A stretch of 64,000 bases of DNA from an uncultured Aquimarina sp. (lineage in GTDB: Bacteria; Bacteroidota; Bacteroidia; Flavobacteriales; Flavobacteriaceae). Position 1 is the stretch's first letter, and the number at the start of each line of letters is the position of its first letter. The stretch is taken from positions 85,924 to 149,923 of the forward strand of contig NZ_CANMQT010000011.1 in NCBI RefSeq assembly GCF_947500065.1, written 5' to 3'. A program made the translations under genes and the position numbers. The notes under the pieces were generated by a model that was not told where the DNA came from, ran no database searches, and saw nothing but the letters and a program-made list of their open reading frames with translations. Shown here in pieces: positions 44,172 to 53,057 of this stretch.

Positions 44172-44990
44172 TTAAACAGCTAATAATTCTTGTCTAAAAG
44201 CATCTTCCTCATCTGACTCAATACCTAAGGCTTGATAGATGTATTTAAAAGTAGAAAGAATCTCTGGTTTTCCATCTACAATAGCAACATCATGCTCGAA
44301 ATGAGCACTTGGCTTACCATCTGCAGTAAGAATTGTCCAACCGTCTCTCAATTGTTTTATGCGATGTGTGCCCATATTAGTCATAGGTTCTATAGCAACT
44401 ACCATTCCTTCAATAAACTTTTTTCCTCTTCCGCGTCGTCCATAATTAGGCATCTCTGGATCTTCGTGCATTTTGCGACCTAAACCGTGTCCGACAAGTT
44501 CTCTAACTACACCGTATCCAGCTTCTTCTGTGAATTTTTGAATAGCATATCCTACATCACCTACACGTTTTCCAACCCTCAGTTCTGCAATGCCTACATA
44601 CAGTGATTCTTTGGTTATCTTTAATAGTTGCTCAACCTCAGGAGCTATTTCTCCAACAGGAAAAGTATATGCGTGATCACCATAGAATTCATTTTTGATA
44701 GCTCCACAATCAATGGAGATAATATCACCTTCTTCTAATGGAGTATTATTTGGAATTCCATGAACAACCTGTTCATTAGGACTCATGCATAAGGTATTAG
44801 GGAAATCATATAATCCTAAAAAACCAGGAATCGCACCGTGATCTCTAATGAATTCTTCGGCTAACTTATCTAATTGTAAGGTAGTAACCCCAGGTTTTAC
44901 TTCGGAAGCAAGCATTCCCAATGTCTTAGAAACGATTAGTGCACTCTCGCGCATTAATTCGATTTCTTCACGTGTTTTAGTAATGATCAT
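44172..44990 (-). CDS. map: Methionine aminopeptidase, type I
   Basis: 272 residues, typical for bacterial type I enzymes, which remove the initiator Met from nascent proteins. Metal ligands lie in IDCGAIKNEFYGDHAYTF (two Asp), GHGLGRKMHEDPEMPNYG (His), VAIEPMTNMG (Glu) and FEHDVAI (Glu). Expressed from a well-formed promoter 20 bp upstream; a palindrome (ATCCTTA / TAAGGAT) lies in the leader. Confidence 0.95.
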   Translation of the reverse strand: MIITKTREEIELMRESALIVSKTLGMLASEVKPGVTTLQLDKLAEEFIRDHGAIPGFLGLYDFPNTLCMSPNEQVVHGIPNNTPLEEGDIISIDCGAIKNEFYGDHAYTFPVGEIAPEVEQLLKITKESLYVGIAELRVGKRVGDVGYAIQKFTEEAGYGVVRELVGHGLGRKMHEDPEMPNYGRRGRGKKFIEGMVVAIEPMTNMGTHRIKQLRDGWTILTADGKPSAHFEHDVAIVDGKPEILSTFKYIYQALGIESDEEDAFRQELLAV

Positions 44991-45010
44991 AATATCCTTA
45001 TTAAGGATGG

Positions 45011-45042
45011 CAAATTTACAAAGAATATTAGGATTCAGTCAA
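45011..45042 (-). promoter_or_regulatory. Promoter of map
   Basis: Minus strand: TTG at 45040-45042, a 21-nt spacer and TAAATTTG at 45011-45018. Predicted leader of about 15 nt. Confidence 0.6.
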
Positions 45043-45288
45043 TTGATCAAGTTTTAATCTCTAGTAAGAAGATATATAGAAGTATTTTATACTTTTTATA
45101 GTTATTAATGGCGCAAATTTTATGTTTAACAGAATTAAGGTGAATATTTTTTATGGTTGTTGAAGCCCATGAAATATGAGGTTTATGAAAATTCTACTAA
45201 AAAAATAAAAAATTTACGCAGCGTTTTTATTTTTTCAGGTTTAATAGATAGAAAACCCAATATAATATTCATTTAAAAAAAGTAAACC

Positions 45289-46146
45289 ATGAGAAAATTT
45301 TTGATTTGTACAGTAACTTTAGGATTAATGGCAAGTTGTGCTGTAGAGGATATGGATGATAATGTATCTATTCAGAATAGTGATAAAGAAGATTTTGAAT
45401 TATTTAATAATTTAGATTTAGCAATGGATGGTTTTGATGCAATTTCTGAACAAGCATCAACAGATGTTCAAGGATCATCTAAAAATTTTAAAAATAGTTG
45501 TGTATCTATAGAACTATTAGTTTCTAATCAAGATAATACATTACCAGGTTTTAGTAATTATGATTATTACAGTAAAATGATTTTGGACTATACTGAAGAG
45601 CAATGCCAGTTTGATGATTGGAGTGGTAAAGTGGAGTATTATGTGGCTGGAGTGTTTAATCAGAAATGGAAAGATTCTACAATTTTTAAGAACGTTAGAG
45701 GAGATGATGGTTATGTGTTTGATGGTTATAGAGTAGCTGAACAAAATGAAGCACTAAGCACTGAGACCACTAAAGTGTTTGATGTTGTGATAGATGGAGT
45801 TATTACAGAGCCTAATGGAGATTCTTATAGATATACTACAAATAGAAATTTTGCATTTGAGAATAGATTTACTTCAGAAGAAGTTATTACTCTTGAAGAA
45901 TCTTCTTCTCTAGAAGGTATAACACAAACATTTTTTATGAGAACAGAATCGGTTGAAGGTTCGCCTCTGGTATATAAAGTAGCATGTTTTGACAGATTTA
46001 GTTTCTTAAAATATCCTGTTCAAGGTTCTTTGGATTTCTCAAGTAGTTTTGGAGTTAATTTTAATATTGATTTTGGAGATGGAGCTTGCGATAAAGAAGT
46101 TACATTAACAGGAGATAATGGAGAATCTACTGTTTTTGATTTATAA
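45289..46146 (+). CDS. Hypothetical lipoprotein
   Basis: 285 residues with lipobox LMASC (Cys16). The mature part is acidic and beta-rich (DYYSKMILDYTEEQCQFDDWSGKVEY, VIDGVITEPNG, FMRTESVEG). The first 60 residues after the Cys are a disordered linker. No family recognised; the pairing of Cys residues near 70, 103, 233 and 264 suggests disulfides. Monocistronic with its own terminator. Possibly surface-exposed. Confidence 0.65.
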   Translation: MRKFLICTVTLGLMASCAVEDMDDNVSIQNSDKEDFELFNNLDLAMDGFDAISEQASTDVQGSSKNFKNSCVSIELLVSNQDNTLPGFSNYDYYSKMILDYTEEQCQFDDWSGKVEYYVAGVFNQKWKDSTIFKNVRGDDGYVFDGYRVAEQNEALSTETTKVFDVVIDGVITEPNGDSYRYTTNRNFAFENRFTSEEVITLEESSSLEGITQTFFMRTESVEGSPLVYKVACFDRFSFLKYPVQGSLDFSSSFGVNFNIDFGDGACDKEVTLTGDNGESTVFDL

Positions 46147-46171
46147 TAGATAGATAGTTTAGTTACTTGTG

Positions 46172-46208
46172 AAAACCGTTTGGAAATATACTTTCAAACG
46201 GTTTTTTT
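46172..46208 (+). terminator. Terminator of the lipoprotein gene
   Basis: An 11-bp stem (AAAACCGTTTG / CAAACGGTTTT) with a 13-nt partly paired loop, followed by T residues. It begins 26 bp past the stop codon. Confidence 0.8.
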
Positions 46209-46668
46209 ATGCATTTTTTTAAGTTTAAAATCATTTTTTTAAGGAATTTAACATAATCATTTTTATGAGATAAAACTGTAATAGTTGATAATGTGGATTC
46301 CAGCCTACGCTGGAATGACAAAAAAATATAAAGGTAAAAGCTTGTTACCCAGTGTAGGCTGCAATCTATAATATAGTGGTAAGAAATAAATAGTCATCTT
46401 AAAAGACGATAATTAGCTCTTTTAGGTAAAGCGTTTTTGAGTAGGTTGAACCAATTTTTTATTAGTATTTGCATTCAGAAGTCATATTTTATTGAAATCA
46501 ACATCCTCAACCTTACTTAATTAAATTTAACTGTAAAATATATAATTCCACTTTTGGAATAAGTCTCGATAAATTATTTGATTACCGGAAACCATATAGT
46601 TTTTATATTAGAAAAGATTGATTTTTTCTCAATTATATGCGTTTTGAGGAATAGGTTTTGCCGTAGTA
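46209..46668. other. Intergenic region between lipoprotein and FecR genes
   Basis: About 460 bp. Contains the REP-like repeat pair at 46295-46370 listed separately. I see no ORF, RNA gene or promoter consensus in the rest, which is AT-rich. Confidence 0.45.
46295..46370. repeat. REP-like palindromic repeats, second locus
   Basis: GGATTCCAGCCTACGCTGGA (46295-46314) is the reverse complement of the repeat at 24308-24333 and continues with ATGACA. A second, degenerate copy facing it (CAGTGTAGGCTGCAATC, near 46350) forms the same facing pair as at 24268-24333. Confidence 0.65.
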
Positions 46669-47760
46669 TTACTTATTACAACCTTGTCCTGTAATCGTAA
46701 ATAGGTCATCTTTTTTTGTTATCCGTAATTTTAGCGCAGAAGCTAATTTTGTTAATACCTTAGTCGTATTGGTTTTTTCAAAAGACCCAGAATATTTGCA
46801 GTTTAGAATATCGGCATTTTTTAATAATATTTTAGCATCGTAATTTTCTCCAAGATCATTTATGATTTGATCAACACTTGTATTTTTATAATGTAAATCA
46901 CCCGTTTTCCAAGCGAATCGATTTGGTGATTTTTCTAATAAGACAATCCCATTTTGATCTACACGAAGACTTTCTCCTGGAATTAGATTTCTAACTTCTT
47001 TGGTTGTATTGTGAACTACTTTAGCAGATCCTTGAATTAGAGTCATCAAATCAGCTTTAGAATCAGAGTGAATAGCAAAAGAATTACCAGTAATCTGTAT
47101 TTTACAATGTTTTCCAAAAAGAATAAATGGTTTAGATTCTTCTTTTATGATATTTAAAAATACGGTTCCGGTAATATCTGCTCTACGATATCCTTGTGTT
47201 GTAGCAGTAAAGTTTACTTTGCTATTCTTTCTAACAACAATTGTACTTGAATCAGGGAGTTTATTGTACATAGTATGTTCCGTAGAAGCATATTTGTCAG
47301 AGGCTGTATAGGTTACTGTAATTACACCTTTTTCAATAATCTCATCTTCAGGTTCTAAGGTGGTTACATCTATTTTTTTAGTAACTGAATTCTCAGATTG
47401 ATTTATATCTTCCGATATTTCATTTCCGGTAATTGTATTGTTTTCTTCTTTTTTTGAAGATATGGTATCTATTGGTGTGGTAACAAGATTAATATTTTCT
47501 TTTTGGATAGGAATTTCTGTACTTGTTTCTTCTGTATGAGTATTAGATGTTTTATTATTTTTAAGATAGTATAAGGTAAATACACTAATAAGCATTAGAA
47601 CAATTACACCAGCGGTATACCAATAAAATAAGCTTTTATCATCTGATTTTTTTTGCACAGCATCAAAAATATTGTCAAAATTATTCCTAGACGATTCAAT
47701 AACATCATCTTTAAATTTTGTGTGCAAAAGTTCTTTTAAAAGGTCCTTATCCTCTTTCAT
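46669..47760 (-). CDS. FecR-family anti-sigma factor with DUF4974
   Basis: 363 residues from ATG 47760; a TTG immediately after the sigma gene's stop is an alternative start. A short cytoplasmic part (1-40) precedes a membrane helix (about 45-65). Then come a polar, Thr/Glu-rich linker (65-150), the FecR domain with FAIHSDSKADLMTLIQGSAKV near 210-235, and a C-terminal DUF4974 domain (VDQIINDLGENYDAKILLKN near 295). FecR proteins transmit an outer-membrane signal and hold the partner sigma factor. It is the direct downstream neighbour of such a sigma factor. No SusC/D receptor is present here. Confidence 0.88.
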   Translation of the reverse strand: MKEDKDLLKELLHTKFKDDVIESSRNNFDNIFDAVQKKSDDKSLFYWYTAGVIVLMLISVFTLYYLKNNKTSNTHTEETSTEIPIQKENINLVTTPIDTISSKKEENNTITGNEISEDINQSENSVTKKIDVTTLEPEDEIIEKGVITVTYTASDKYASTEHTMYNKLPDSSTIVVRKNSKVNFTATTQGYRRADITGTVFLNIIKEESKPFILFGKHCKIQITGNSFAIHSDSKADLMTLIQGSAKVVHNTTKEVRNLIPGESLRVDQNGIVLLEKSPNRFAWKTGDLHYKNTSVDQIINDLGENYDAKILLKNADILNCKYSGSFEKTNTTKVLTKLASALKLRITKKDDLFTITGQGCNK

Positions 47761-47784
47761 TTGTTTCTCATTTAGAGATAGCAA

Positions 47785-48351
47785 TTAGTATTTTTCAATT
47801 CCTATAGCTCTCATATTTTCTAAAAGTTTTTTTCTAGCTCTAGTATAATTTGATCTAGATGTACTTTCTTTAATCTTTAATATTTTACTTATTTCCTTGT
47901 GCGAATAGCCTTCAATGGCATACAGATTTAATACGAGCCTATACTGCTCTGGTAATTCATTTATTAATGTTCTTAATTTTTCTGATGAAAGTTGTTTAGA
48001 AAATTGATTTTTTTCAATTTCATCTAACTCTTGTGTTTCAGTCTCCATTATTAATTCTGAATTATCCATTAAAACGGTTTTCTTTCTTTTATGCCAATGA
48101 TCAATTGCACAATTCACAACAATTCTTTCTATCCAACTTCCTAATGTCCCACTATGCTTATATTTTTTAATATTTTTAAATACCTTAATAAAAGCTTCTT
48201 GCACTATATCCTCTGCATCAGATTGATTTTTGCAATAGCGAATACTTACCGCAATCATTCTGGGCATAAAAGCATTATATATTTTTTCCATGGCATCCCG
48301 GCTATTCTTTTTACAAGCTTTAACCAGTTTGTCTTGCTCTTCTTTATTCAT
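47785..48351 (-). CDS. ECF-type RNA polymerase sigma factor (FecI-like)
   Basis: 188 residues with region 2 (MIAVSIRYCKNQSDAEDIVQ, then EAFIKVFKNIKKYKHSGTLGSWI) and region 4 (INELPEQYRLVLNLYAIEG, then YSHKEISKILKIKESTSRSNYTRARKKL). It would direct polymerase to promoters activated by the adjacent FecR. It is encoded directly upstream of the anti-sigma gene, 24 bp before that gene's ATG. Confidence 0.92.
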   Translation of the reverse strand: MNKEEQDKLVKACKKNSRDAMEKIYNAFMPRMIAVSIRYCKNQSDAEDIVQEAFIKVFKNIKKYKHSGTLGSWIERIVVNCAIDHWHKRKKTVLMDNSELIMETETQELDEIEKNQFSKQLSSEKLRTLINELPEQYRLVLNLYAIEGYSHKEISKILKIKESTSRSNYTRARKKLLENMRAIGIEKY

Positions 48352-48471
48352 GAATAAGGGTTAGTGCTTACTCTCATAAATTATAACTGAGAATGTAGGA
48401 TTTCGCTGCGTATAATTTGTATAAAAAATTATTATAATATGTTAAAGATACTAAAACAATATTTTTGATAT

Positions 48472-48504
48472 AAAAAAAGCAGCCGTATCAAGGATACGAC
48501 TGCT
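48472..48504 (-). terminator. Terminator of gpmI
   Basis: A 12-bp stem with one mismatch (AGCAGCCGTATC / GATACGACTGCT), 3-nt loop, followed on the minus strand by seven T. It lies 24 bp after the gpmI stop codon. Confidence 0.85.
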
Positions 48505-48527
48505 ATATGATTTAGATTTATATGGTA

Positions 48528-50045
48528 TTATTTTAATAAAGATTTTTGAGTCATAGTTGTTGGTTGTTTAACACCTATAAGTTCTAGTATAGTGGGAGCA
48601 ATGTCACCTAATACTCCATCATTTATTTGTATCTGATCATTATCAATAAAGATGATAGGAACAGGATTTGTTGTATGAGCAGTATGAGGAGATCCATCAG
48701 GATTAATCATAGTTTCGCAATTACCGTGATCAGCAATCAAAATAGTACTGTATCCATGATCTAATCCGGTTGTTACTACATCTTTTACACATTCATCTAC
48801 TGCTTCACATGCTTTAATTGCTGCTTCCATAATCCCAGTATGTCCCACCATATCGCCATTGGCAAAATTAAGACAAACAAAGTCCGTTTCTCCTTTTTGT
48901 AATTCTGGCAGTAGCGCATCTCTTAATTCATAGGCGCTCATTTCTGGTTTTAGGTCATATGTGGCAACTTTTGGGGAGTTCCTAAGAATTCTGGATTCTC
49001 CTTTAAAAGGTTCTTCCTGTCCACCAGAAAAGAAAAATGTAACATGAGGGTATTTTTCAGTTTCTGCAATACGTATTTGTTTTTTACCAGCTTTAGATAA
49101 CACCTCTCCTAAGGTTTCTGTGATGTTGTCTTTGTCATAAATTATATGAGTTCCGCGAAAATTATCATCATAATTCGTCATCGTAACATAGTATAATGGC
49201 AATTTATGAGTATTGTATTCGGGCATATCCGATTGTGATAGCATTTCTGTAAGTTCACGACCACGATCTGTTCTAAAATTAAAGAATATTACAACGTCAT
49301 CATCCTTGATTGTAGCAATAGGGGATCCGTTTTCTTCCAAAACGATTGGTTTTATGAACTCATCAGTGATATTATTATCATAATTTTCCTGAATACTTTC
49401 TAACGCATTCGTACTAGGAGTTCCATTTCCGTTAACAATGAGATCATATGCCAGTTGTACACGTTCCCATCTTTTATCACGATCCATTGCGTAATATCGT
49501 CCTACTATGGATGCTAATTTACCCGTAGATTCTGTCATATACTGTTGGATTTCTTTAATATGATCTATTCCAGATTTTGGATCTACATCACGTCCATCAG
49601 TAAAAGCGTGTAAAAAGACATTTTTTAATCCTTTAGAATTAGCAACATCCAATAATCCTTTTATATGACTAATATGAGAATGGACTCCACCATCACTCAC
49701 TAAACCTAAAAGATGAATATTTTTATTGTTGTCTTTAGCGTAATTAAGTGCCTCAATTAATGTCTGTTCATTCTTTAATGTATCATTTTTAATAGCCATA
49801 TTAATTTTGGCTAAATCCTGATACACTATTCTTCCTGCACCCAGATTCATATGACCAACCTCGCTATTTCCCATTTGCCCATCAGGAAGTCCTACATGAA
49901 GACCATCAGTTCGTAAAGCAGCATTAGGATATTTTGTGTATAAACTATCAATAAATGGGGTTTTGGCATGATCGATAGCAGAGACTTTAGGATCTGGAGA
50001 TGTTCCCCATCCATCCAGAATCATTAAGATTACTTTTTTGTTCAT
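48528..50045 (-). CDS. gpmI: 2,3-Bisphosphoglycerate-independent phosphoglycerate mutase
   Basis: 505 residues, the family length. It interconverts 3- and 2-phosphoglycerate in glycolysis and gluconeogenesis, using two Mn2+. Visible: LDGWG (metal Asp11), the phosphoserine motif GQMGNSEVGHMNLG with Ser61, HAFTDGRDVDP, NFRTDRGRELTEML, and FANGDMVGHTGIMEAA with the IADHGNCETM metal-binding region near the end. Alkaline phosphatase fold. Intact. Confidence 0.96.
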   Translation of the reverse strand: MNKKVILMILDGWGTSPDPKVSAIDHAKTPFIDSLYTKYPNAALRTDGLHVGLPDGQMGNSEVGHMNLGAGRIVYQDLAKINMAIKNDTLKNEQTLIEALNYAKDNNKNIHLLGLVSDGGVHSHISHIKGLLDVANSKGLKNVFLHAFTDGRDVDPKSGIDHIKEIQQYMTESTGKLASIVGRYYAMDRDKRWERVQLAYDLIVNGNGTPSTNALESIQENYDNNITDEFIKPIVLEENGSPIATIKDDDVVIFFNFRTDRGRELTEMLSQSDMPEYNTHKLPLYYVTMTNYDDNFRGTHIIYDKDNITETLGEVLSKAGKKQIRIAETEKYPHVTFFFSGGQEEPFKGESRILRNSPKVATYDLKPEMSAYELRDALLPELQKGETDFVCLNFANGDMVGHTGIMEAAIKACEAVDECVKDVVTTGLDHGYSTILIADHGNCETMINPDGSPHTAHTTNPVPIIFIDNDQIQINDGVLGDIAPTILELIGVKQPTTMTQKSLLK

Positions 50046-50529
50046 TTTGTTTATATGATTTGATGCTTTTTCAATGATCTATTTAAGAATTGTCAAAAAA
50101 TAACAAGAAGCTAAATTACAATTTAGAATAGAAGCACCCAAAAATGAGTAAGTGTCTATTTCGAATTTTGAAGTGGTATAAATATTTATTTTGAATATTT
50201 TTTGAGGAACCATTAAAGGATTCTCGTAGTGAAGGTTTAAAATAGGTTATTCTTAGAATTAACTTCGTTTTAATGATGATTATTTAATTCTTTTAAAAAG
50301 GAAAAATTGGATAATGAAATGTTACCCTTTTCATGTGATTTAAAAATTAACTTCTAATTAAAATTATTAGAATTATTATGATGGTGTTAATTTTTTAAAA
50401 TATTATTAAAATTTTATGTTATTTAATGAGTAATGTTTTGTAAATTAAGTATTTATAAGCAGTGAGTTACTTCTTTATAGTTTTCTAAAATAACAAATCT
50501 ATATACTAACTTCAATAATTCACAACATT
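50046..50529. other. Intergenic region upstream of the ankyrin genes
   Basis: About 480 bp of very AT-rich DNA between divergent genes. No ORF, tRNA or hairpin of note. The last 15 bp before the ankyrin ATG (AATTCACAACATTATG) recur almost unchanged before the second ankyrin gene. Confidence 0.45.
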
Positions 50530-50910
50530 ATGAAAAAAACAATTATGACAGCATTAATGATCTTGATTATTACATCTGTAAGTTTTGCTTCTGAACAACC
50601 AAATACGAGTGATAGCGAGAACTATGAACTAACCACTAGTAAAGTAGATCCCTTTTTTATGGCAATTATAAAGGGAGATTTTGATACTGTGGCAAAAATG
50701 ATAGAGGAAGGGAGCAATGTAAATTTGAGATCAGAAGGGAAAACTCCGCTTATGTATGCAGCTCGATATAACAGAGTTGATATTATTAGATTGCTAATAG
50801 GTAAAGGAGCGTCTCTTCAAGCAAAAGACGATACTGGTAAAACAGCAATGAAATTTGCAGAATTAGCTAATGCTAAAGAGGCAATGGCCCTTCTTAAAGA
50901 ATTGTCTTAA
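50530..50910 (+). CDS. Ankyrin repeat protein, copy 1
   Basis: 126 residues with a Sec signal peptide (ends near SFASEQ). Two to three ankyrin repeats follow: FMAIIKGDFDTVAKMIEEG, then GKTPLMYAARYNRVDIIRLL and GKTAMKFAELANAKEAMALL. The protein should be secreted or periplasmic and act as a protein-binding module. Roughly 70% of residues are shared with the second copy 230 bp downstream, so this is a tandem duplication. A fragment of a neighbouring gene follows it. Confidence 0.85.
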   Translation: MKKTIMTALMILIITSVSFASEQPNTSDSENYELTTSKVDPFFMAIIKGDFDTVAKMIEEGSNVNLRSEGKTPLMYAARYNRVDIIRLLIGKGASLQAKDDTGKTAMKFAELANAKEAMALLKELS

Positions 50911-50931
50911 AATTTTAAAACAACATATAGA

Positions 50932-50966
50932 AAAACTTCGCTTGACAAAACAAGCGGAGTTTTTTA
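50932..50966. terminator. Terminator after ankyrin copy 1
   Basis: Stem AAAACTTCGCTTG / CAAGCGGAGTTTT (one mismatch), followed by six T on the + strand. A diverged counterpart follows copy 2 at 51547-51584. Confidence 0.8.
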
Positions 50967-51003
50967 TTGTCCATTATATTCTTCTATAGCTTCTTGAATT
51001 TTT
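50964..51003 (-). pseudogene. Duplicated 3' end of the M48 peptidase gene
   Basis: The minus strand here encodes the last 11-12 codons and stop of the M48 gene (QEAIEEYNGQ), base for base like 51583-51622. Homology ends upstream of that. The fragment must have been copied together with the ankyrin gene, since the genuine M48 gene follows copy 2. Confidence 0.8.
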
Positions 51004-51141
51004 GCAAAACATTATCAGAATATTATGTTATTGATCAGTTAAAGTTCTGTTATTTAGGTTTTTATGTGTAACAAAAAGCCGTTTTGTGTGGTCGTATAGT
51101 ATAACAACCCTATAAACGTAACTTAATAAATTCACAACATC

Positions 51142-51522
51142 ATGAAAAAAACAATTGTAACTGCATTGATGATTTTATTCATCAGCTCTGTAAGCTTTGC
51201 TTCAGAAGAACGAATGGCTATCGATAGTCATGATTATGAGCTAATCACTTATAAGGTAAGCCCTTTTTGTATGGCAATCGTAAAAGGGGATCTTGATACT
51301 GTAAAAAAAATGATAGAATTAGGAAGTGATGTAAATGAAATGTCAGATGGAAAAACTCCGCTGATGTATGCAGCTCGGTATAACCGAGTTGATATCATTA
51401 AATTATTAGTTAAAAAGGGGGCTAATATTAAAGCTAGAGATCGCAAGGGTAATACAGCAATGAAATTTGCTAAACTGTCTAATGCTAAGGAAGCAATAGC
51501 TCTTCTAGAAGAATTGTCTTAG
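51142..51522 (+). CDS. Ankyrin repeat protein, copy 2
   Basis: 126 residues, the same length and domain order as copy 1: signal peptide (to about SFASEE), then ankyrin helices KGDLDTVKKMIELG, GKTPLMYAARYNRVDIIKLL and GNTAMKFAKLSNAKEAIALL. The stretch TPLMYAARYNRVDII is identical in both; the N-terminal mature segment (20-40) and third repeat vary most. Copies have diverged enough that the duplication is not recent. Secreted or periplasmic. Confidence 0.85.
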   Translation: MKKTIVTALMILFISSVSFASEERMAIDSHDYELITYKVSPFCMAIVKGDLDTVKKMIELGSDVNEMSDGKTPLMYAARYNRVDIIKLLVKKGANIKARDRKGNTAMKFAKLSNAKEAIALLEELS

Positions 51523-51546
51523 AATCTTAGAAAAATCAAAAACCGG

Positions 51547-51584
51547 AAAACTTCGCTTATTCACTTTTTAGGCGAAGTTTTTTT
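51547..51584. terminator. Bidirectional terminator after ankyrin copy 2
   Basis: Stem AAAACTTCGC / GCGAAGTTTT with a loop of about 15 nt and a T tract. It is shared with the convergent M48 gene, whose stop codon overlaps its end. Confidence 0.75.
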
Positions 51585-52350
51585 ATTGTCCATTATATTC
51601 TTCTATAGCTTCTTGAATTTTTTCGATACGATTGTCAGGGTCTGGGTGCGTACTTTGAAACTCAGGAGTACGATTAGGGCCAGCTGCATTTTTTAGAATT
51701 TGCATAACACCTATCATTTCCTGAGGATTATAGCCAGAATTAATCATAAACAAAACACCCAATTTATCACTTTCTAATTCATCATCTCTTCCATTACCCA
51801 AAAGAACATTTTGTCCAATTCCGCTAACGAGTCCACCTGCATCTGCGCCAACTGAAGCTCCTGTAGAAATAGTTTTCCAAAATTCATGTTCAGCTATTCG
51901 TTCCGCAGAATGTCTACCTAAAACATGTCCAATTTCATGCCCTAACACGCCTGCTAATTGATCCTCATTTTGTAATTGAGAATAAAGAGCATATGTTATA
52001 AATATTTGACCACCAGGAAGAGCAAATGCATTAATAGTATTAGGATCAGCTAAAAGGTGAAATTCATATTTATAAGGAGATTGTCTTGCCATGGTGTTGG
52101 TGACAAGCTTGTTACCAACATTATCTACGTAATTTTGGAGTTTTTGATCAGGATATAATCCACCATGTTGTCTAGTGATCTCTGGTTCACTCTGAAGTCC
52201 AATTGCAATTTCCTGATCCGTGGTCATATTAATATTTTGGACTCTATCAGTGTATTCATTAAGGGTTTTGTTATTACATTTCTTAAAGAAGGCAAACGCC
52301 ACAATAGCTAACCCAATTAATATTCTTATTTTTAATCCACCACGTCTCAT
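51583..52350 (-). CDS. M48 family metallopeptidase
   Basis: 255 residues. The N-terminus is a hydrophobic anchor or signal (about 8-21, RILIGLAIVAFAFF) with a Cys25 that does not sit in a proper lipobox. The zinc motif is HEIGH (residues 138-142); the third ligand Glu lies in DELESDKLGV near 196. Related proteins are periplasmic/outer-membrane BepA/YcaL-like peptidases in envelope quality control. Its 3' end is duplicated next to ankyrin copy 1. Confidence 0.88.
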   Translation of the reverse strand: MRRGGLKIRILIGLAIVAFAFFKKCNNKTLNEYTDRVQNINMTTDQEIAIGLQSEPEITRQHGGLYPDQKLQNYVDNVGNKLVTNTMARQSPYKYEFHLLADPNTINAFALPGGQIFITYALYSQLQNEDQLAGVLGHEIGHVLGRHSAERIAEHEFWKTISTGASVGADAGGLVSGIGQNVLLGNGRDDELESDKLGVLFMINSGYNPQEMIGVMQILKNAAGPNRTPEFQSTHPDPDNRIEKIQEAIEEYNGQ

Positions 52351-52412
52351 GGAGCTATGTTTTTAGTTAATCAAAATGTGTTTTTGGATTCCTAAAGTTA
52401 CTAAAAAATAAA

Positions 52413-52457
52413 AGTTGCTTATCAACAAATGCAAAATAACATTTTTGATAAGCAACT
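52413..52457 (-). terminator. Terminator of the CAP-domain gene
   Basis: Perfect 12-bp stem (AGTTGCTTATCA / TGATAAGCAACT) with a 21-nt loop, then TTTTATTTTTT on the minus strand. A second small hairpin (TTGTGTTC / GAACACAA, 52468-52491) lies between it and the gene. Confidence 0.7.
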
Positions 52458-52521
52458 ACTAGAGGTGTTGTGTTCTCATTATGGAACACAAATAGTGCTA
52501 ATTAGCATAGTTGATGCATGG

Positions 52522-53007
52522 TTAACGATAAAAAAGTTGTGTATAATAATATTTACCATCTTGATCTTTTATGGATGAAATACCAGTATACATATAATTA
52601 CCTTCTATATTTTCTCGATGTCCAGAACTGTTAAGCCATCCGTTTACAACACTTTGCGCGTCAGTATAAAATCTTGCTACATTTTCTGCCGTTCCCGTTG
52701 CATTCTCCTGATCGCTTAAAACATTTCCTCTTTGATTAAAATTATCATGATTGATTTGGTTTATCGAAATCATATATTTAGTATGATCGATCGCCAATTC
52801 TTCAGCGGTTGCATTTTTAGATAAGGCAGATAAACCTATACCAGCTCTATGCTGATTTACTAGTGTTAGTATACCGTCTGAGATGTCTGTTTCATTAGTG
52901 AGTTCACTCGTTTCTATACCTATGGTATCGGAATCATCTTTAGAAGAACAAGATATAAAAATGTTGAATATCAGTATTATACAGAAATATTTTAACACAT
53001 TTTTCAT
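52522..53007 (-). CDS. CAP (SCP/PR1)-domain lipoprotein
   Basis: 161 residues; lipobox IFISC (Cys20) followed by a short acidic linker, then a CAP domain over about 45-160. Characteristic parts are LVNQHRAGIGLSALSKN, AIDHTKYMISINQINHDNF (His), ENVARFYTDAQSVVNGWLNS, and SGHRENIEGNYMYTGI (second His). Such proteins are surface or periplasmic, with unclear activity. Neighbours are other envelope proteins. Confidence 0.88.
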   Translation of the reverse strand: MKNVLKYFCIILIFNIFISCSSKDDSDTIGIETSELTNETDISDGILTLVNQHRAGIGLSALSKNATAEELAIDHTKYMISINQINHDNFNQRGNVLSDQENATGTAENVARFYTDAQSVVNGWLNSSGHRENIEGNYMYTGISSIKDQDGKYYYTQLFYR

Positions 53008-53057
53008 AAGATATAGGGCTTTTCTATATAACTGAAAGAAATTAATTTTAGTATATG

